A model generated the notes under the pieces. It was not told the origin of the DNA and made no database searches. It was given only the letters and a program-made list of their open reading frames with translations. 39,972 nt of DNA from Timburyella sp030842085 (GTDB taxonomy: Bacteria > Bacillota > Clostridia > Oscillospirales > Acutalibacteraceae), in NCBI GenBank assembly GCA_030842085.1, contig JAUUSE010000015.1, positions 1 through 39,972 on the forward strand, given 5' to 3'. This document shows, piece after piece, positions 39,862 to 39,972 of this stretch. Position numbers and translations under genes: made by a program. Position 1 is the stretch's first letter; each line of letters begins with the position of its first letter.

Positions 39862-39972
39862 ATGAAAGTCAGACCTTCTGTCAAAAAGATATGTGATAAA
39901 TGCAAGATAATTAAACGCAAGGGCCGCGTAATGGTAATATGCGAGAACCCGAAACACAAACAGCGCCAGGGA
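39862..39972 (+). CDS. rpmJ: Ribosomal protein L36 (stop codon beyond the window)
   Basis: A 37-residue zinc-binding 50S protein, complete in residues but cut just before its stop by the window edge. It begins MKVRPSVKKICDKCK, continues with KRKGRVMVICENPKHKQRQG, and has the Cys-Cys-Cys-His zinc pattern. Upstream GTGGAGG is the ribosome binding site. Its position after infA is standard. Confidence 0.97.
   Translation, partial: MKVRPSVKKICDKCKIIKRKGRVMVICENPKHKQRQG

Noticed and set aside
1..39972. CRISPR array, insertion sequence or rRNA genes
   Set aside because: No regularly spaced repeats, transposase frames or rRNA sequences were seen.

Overview
The window looks like chromosome of an anaerobic member of the Clostridia (Bacillota). 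The evidence is the gene order of the S10-spc ribosomal cluster running into secY-adk-map-infA-rpmJ, a zinc-type short S14, an adenylate kinase with a four-cysteine lid, a short archaeal/eukaryotic-type prolyl-tRNA synthetase, a KOW-domain protein between map and infA, and consistently strong AGGAGG-type ribosome binding sites. Most host genes strongly prefer ATA for isoleucine (the first 13 Ile codons of feoB are all ATA). I cannot name a genus.

Layout. 1-2400 is an accessory stretch: a lincosamide nucleotidyltransferase-like resistance gene, then an XRE repressor with operator-like palindromes, then a membrane-anchored ImmA-type zinc peptidase with an outside Cys/His domain. It lies beyond the 3' end of a tRNA-Val(GAC) gene (2934-3009, minus) that has its own promoter and terminator. 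3147-10390 holds feoA-feoB, a LarB-like protein, an aspartate-type aminotransferase, and a divergent secD-secF pair. 10790-13200 holds a 2',3'-cyclic phosphodiesterase family protein (ThpR), an HD-domain hydrolase, and a MerR regulator with a membrane anchor and zinc ribbon. 13551-23318 (minus) is an aromatic amino acid cluster: aroE, yjbR-like, aroK, then a promoter and leader, then aroF, tyrA, aroB, aroA, aroC, pheA and a GNAT gene. 23607-27111 holds acpP, proS and a Ser-rich membrane protein. 27480 to the right edge is the ribosomal protein operon, rpsJ to rpmJ, the last cut by the window edge just before its stop.

The strongest unusual signal is between aroK and aroF. A near-consensus promoter leads to a 30-codon reading frame with its own ribosome binding site, 8 phenylalanine codons (four in a row), a long hairpin folding around those codons, a terminator hairpin, and an 8-bp competing pairing that would break that terminator. 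This is the architecture of a classical phenylalanine leader-peptide attenuator, placed in front of DAHP synthase, prephenate dehydrogenase/dehydratase and the rest of the shikimate genes. Bacillota normally use T-boxes for such control, so this is worth a second look.

Other unusual items are a SecD/SecF pair in which both conserved membrane aspartates appear replaced and SecF lacks its outside domain; a LarB-like protein without the family's catalytic cysteine; an EPSP synthase with a long insertion; a MerR promoter with a 19-bp spacer and two copies of a 13-bp palindrome; and a possible attenuator in the rpsJ leader. Functions are inferred from motifs read by eye; no database search was possible.
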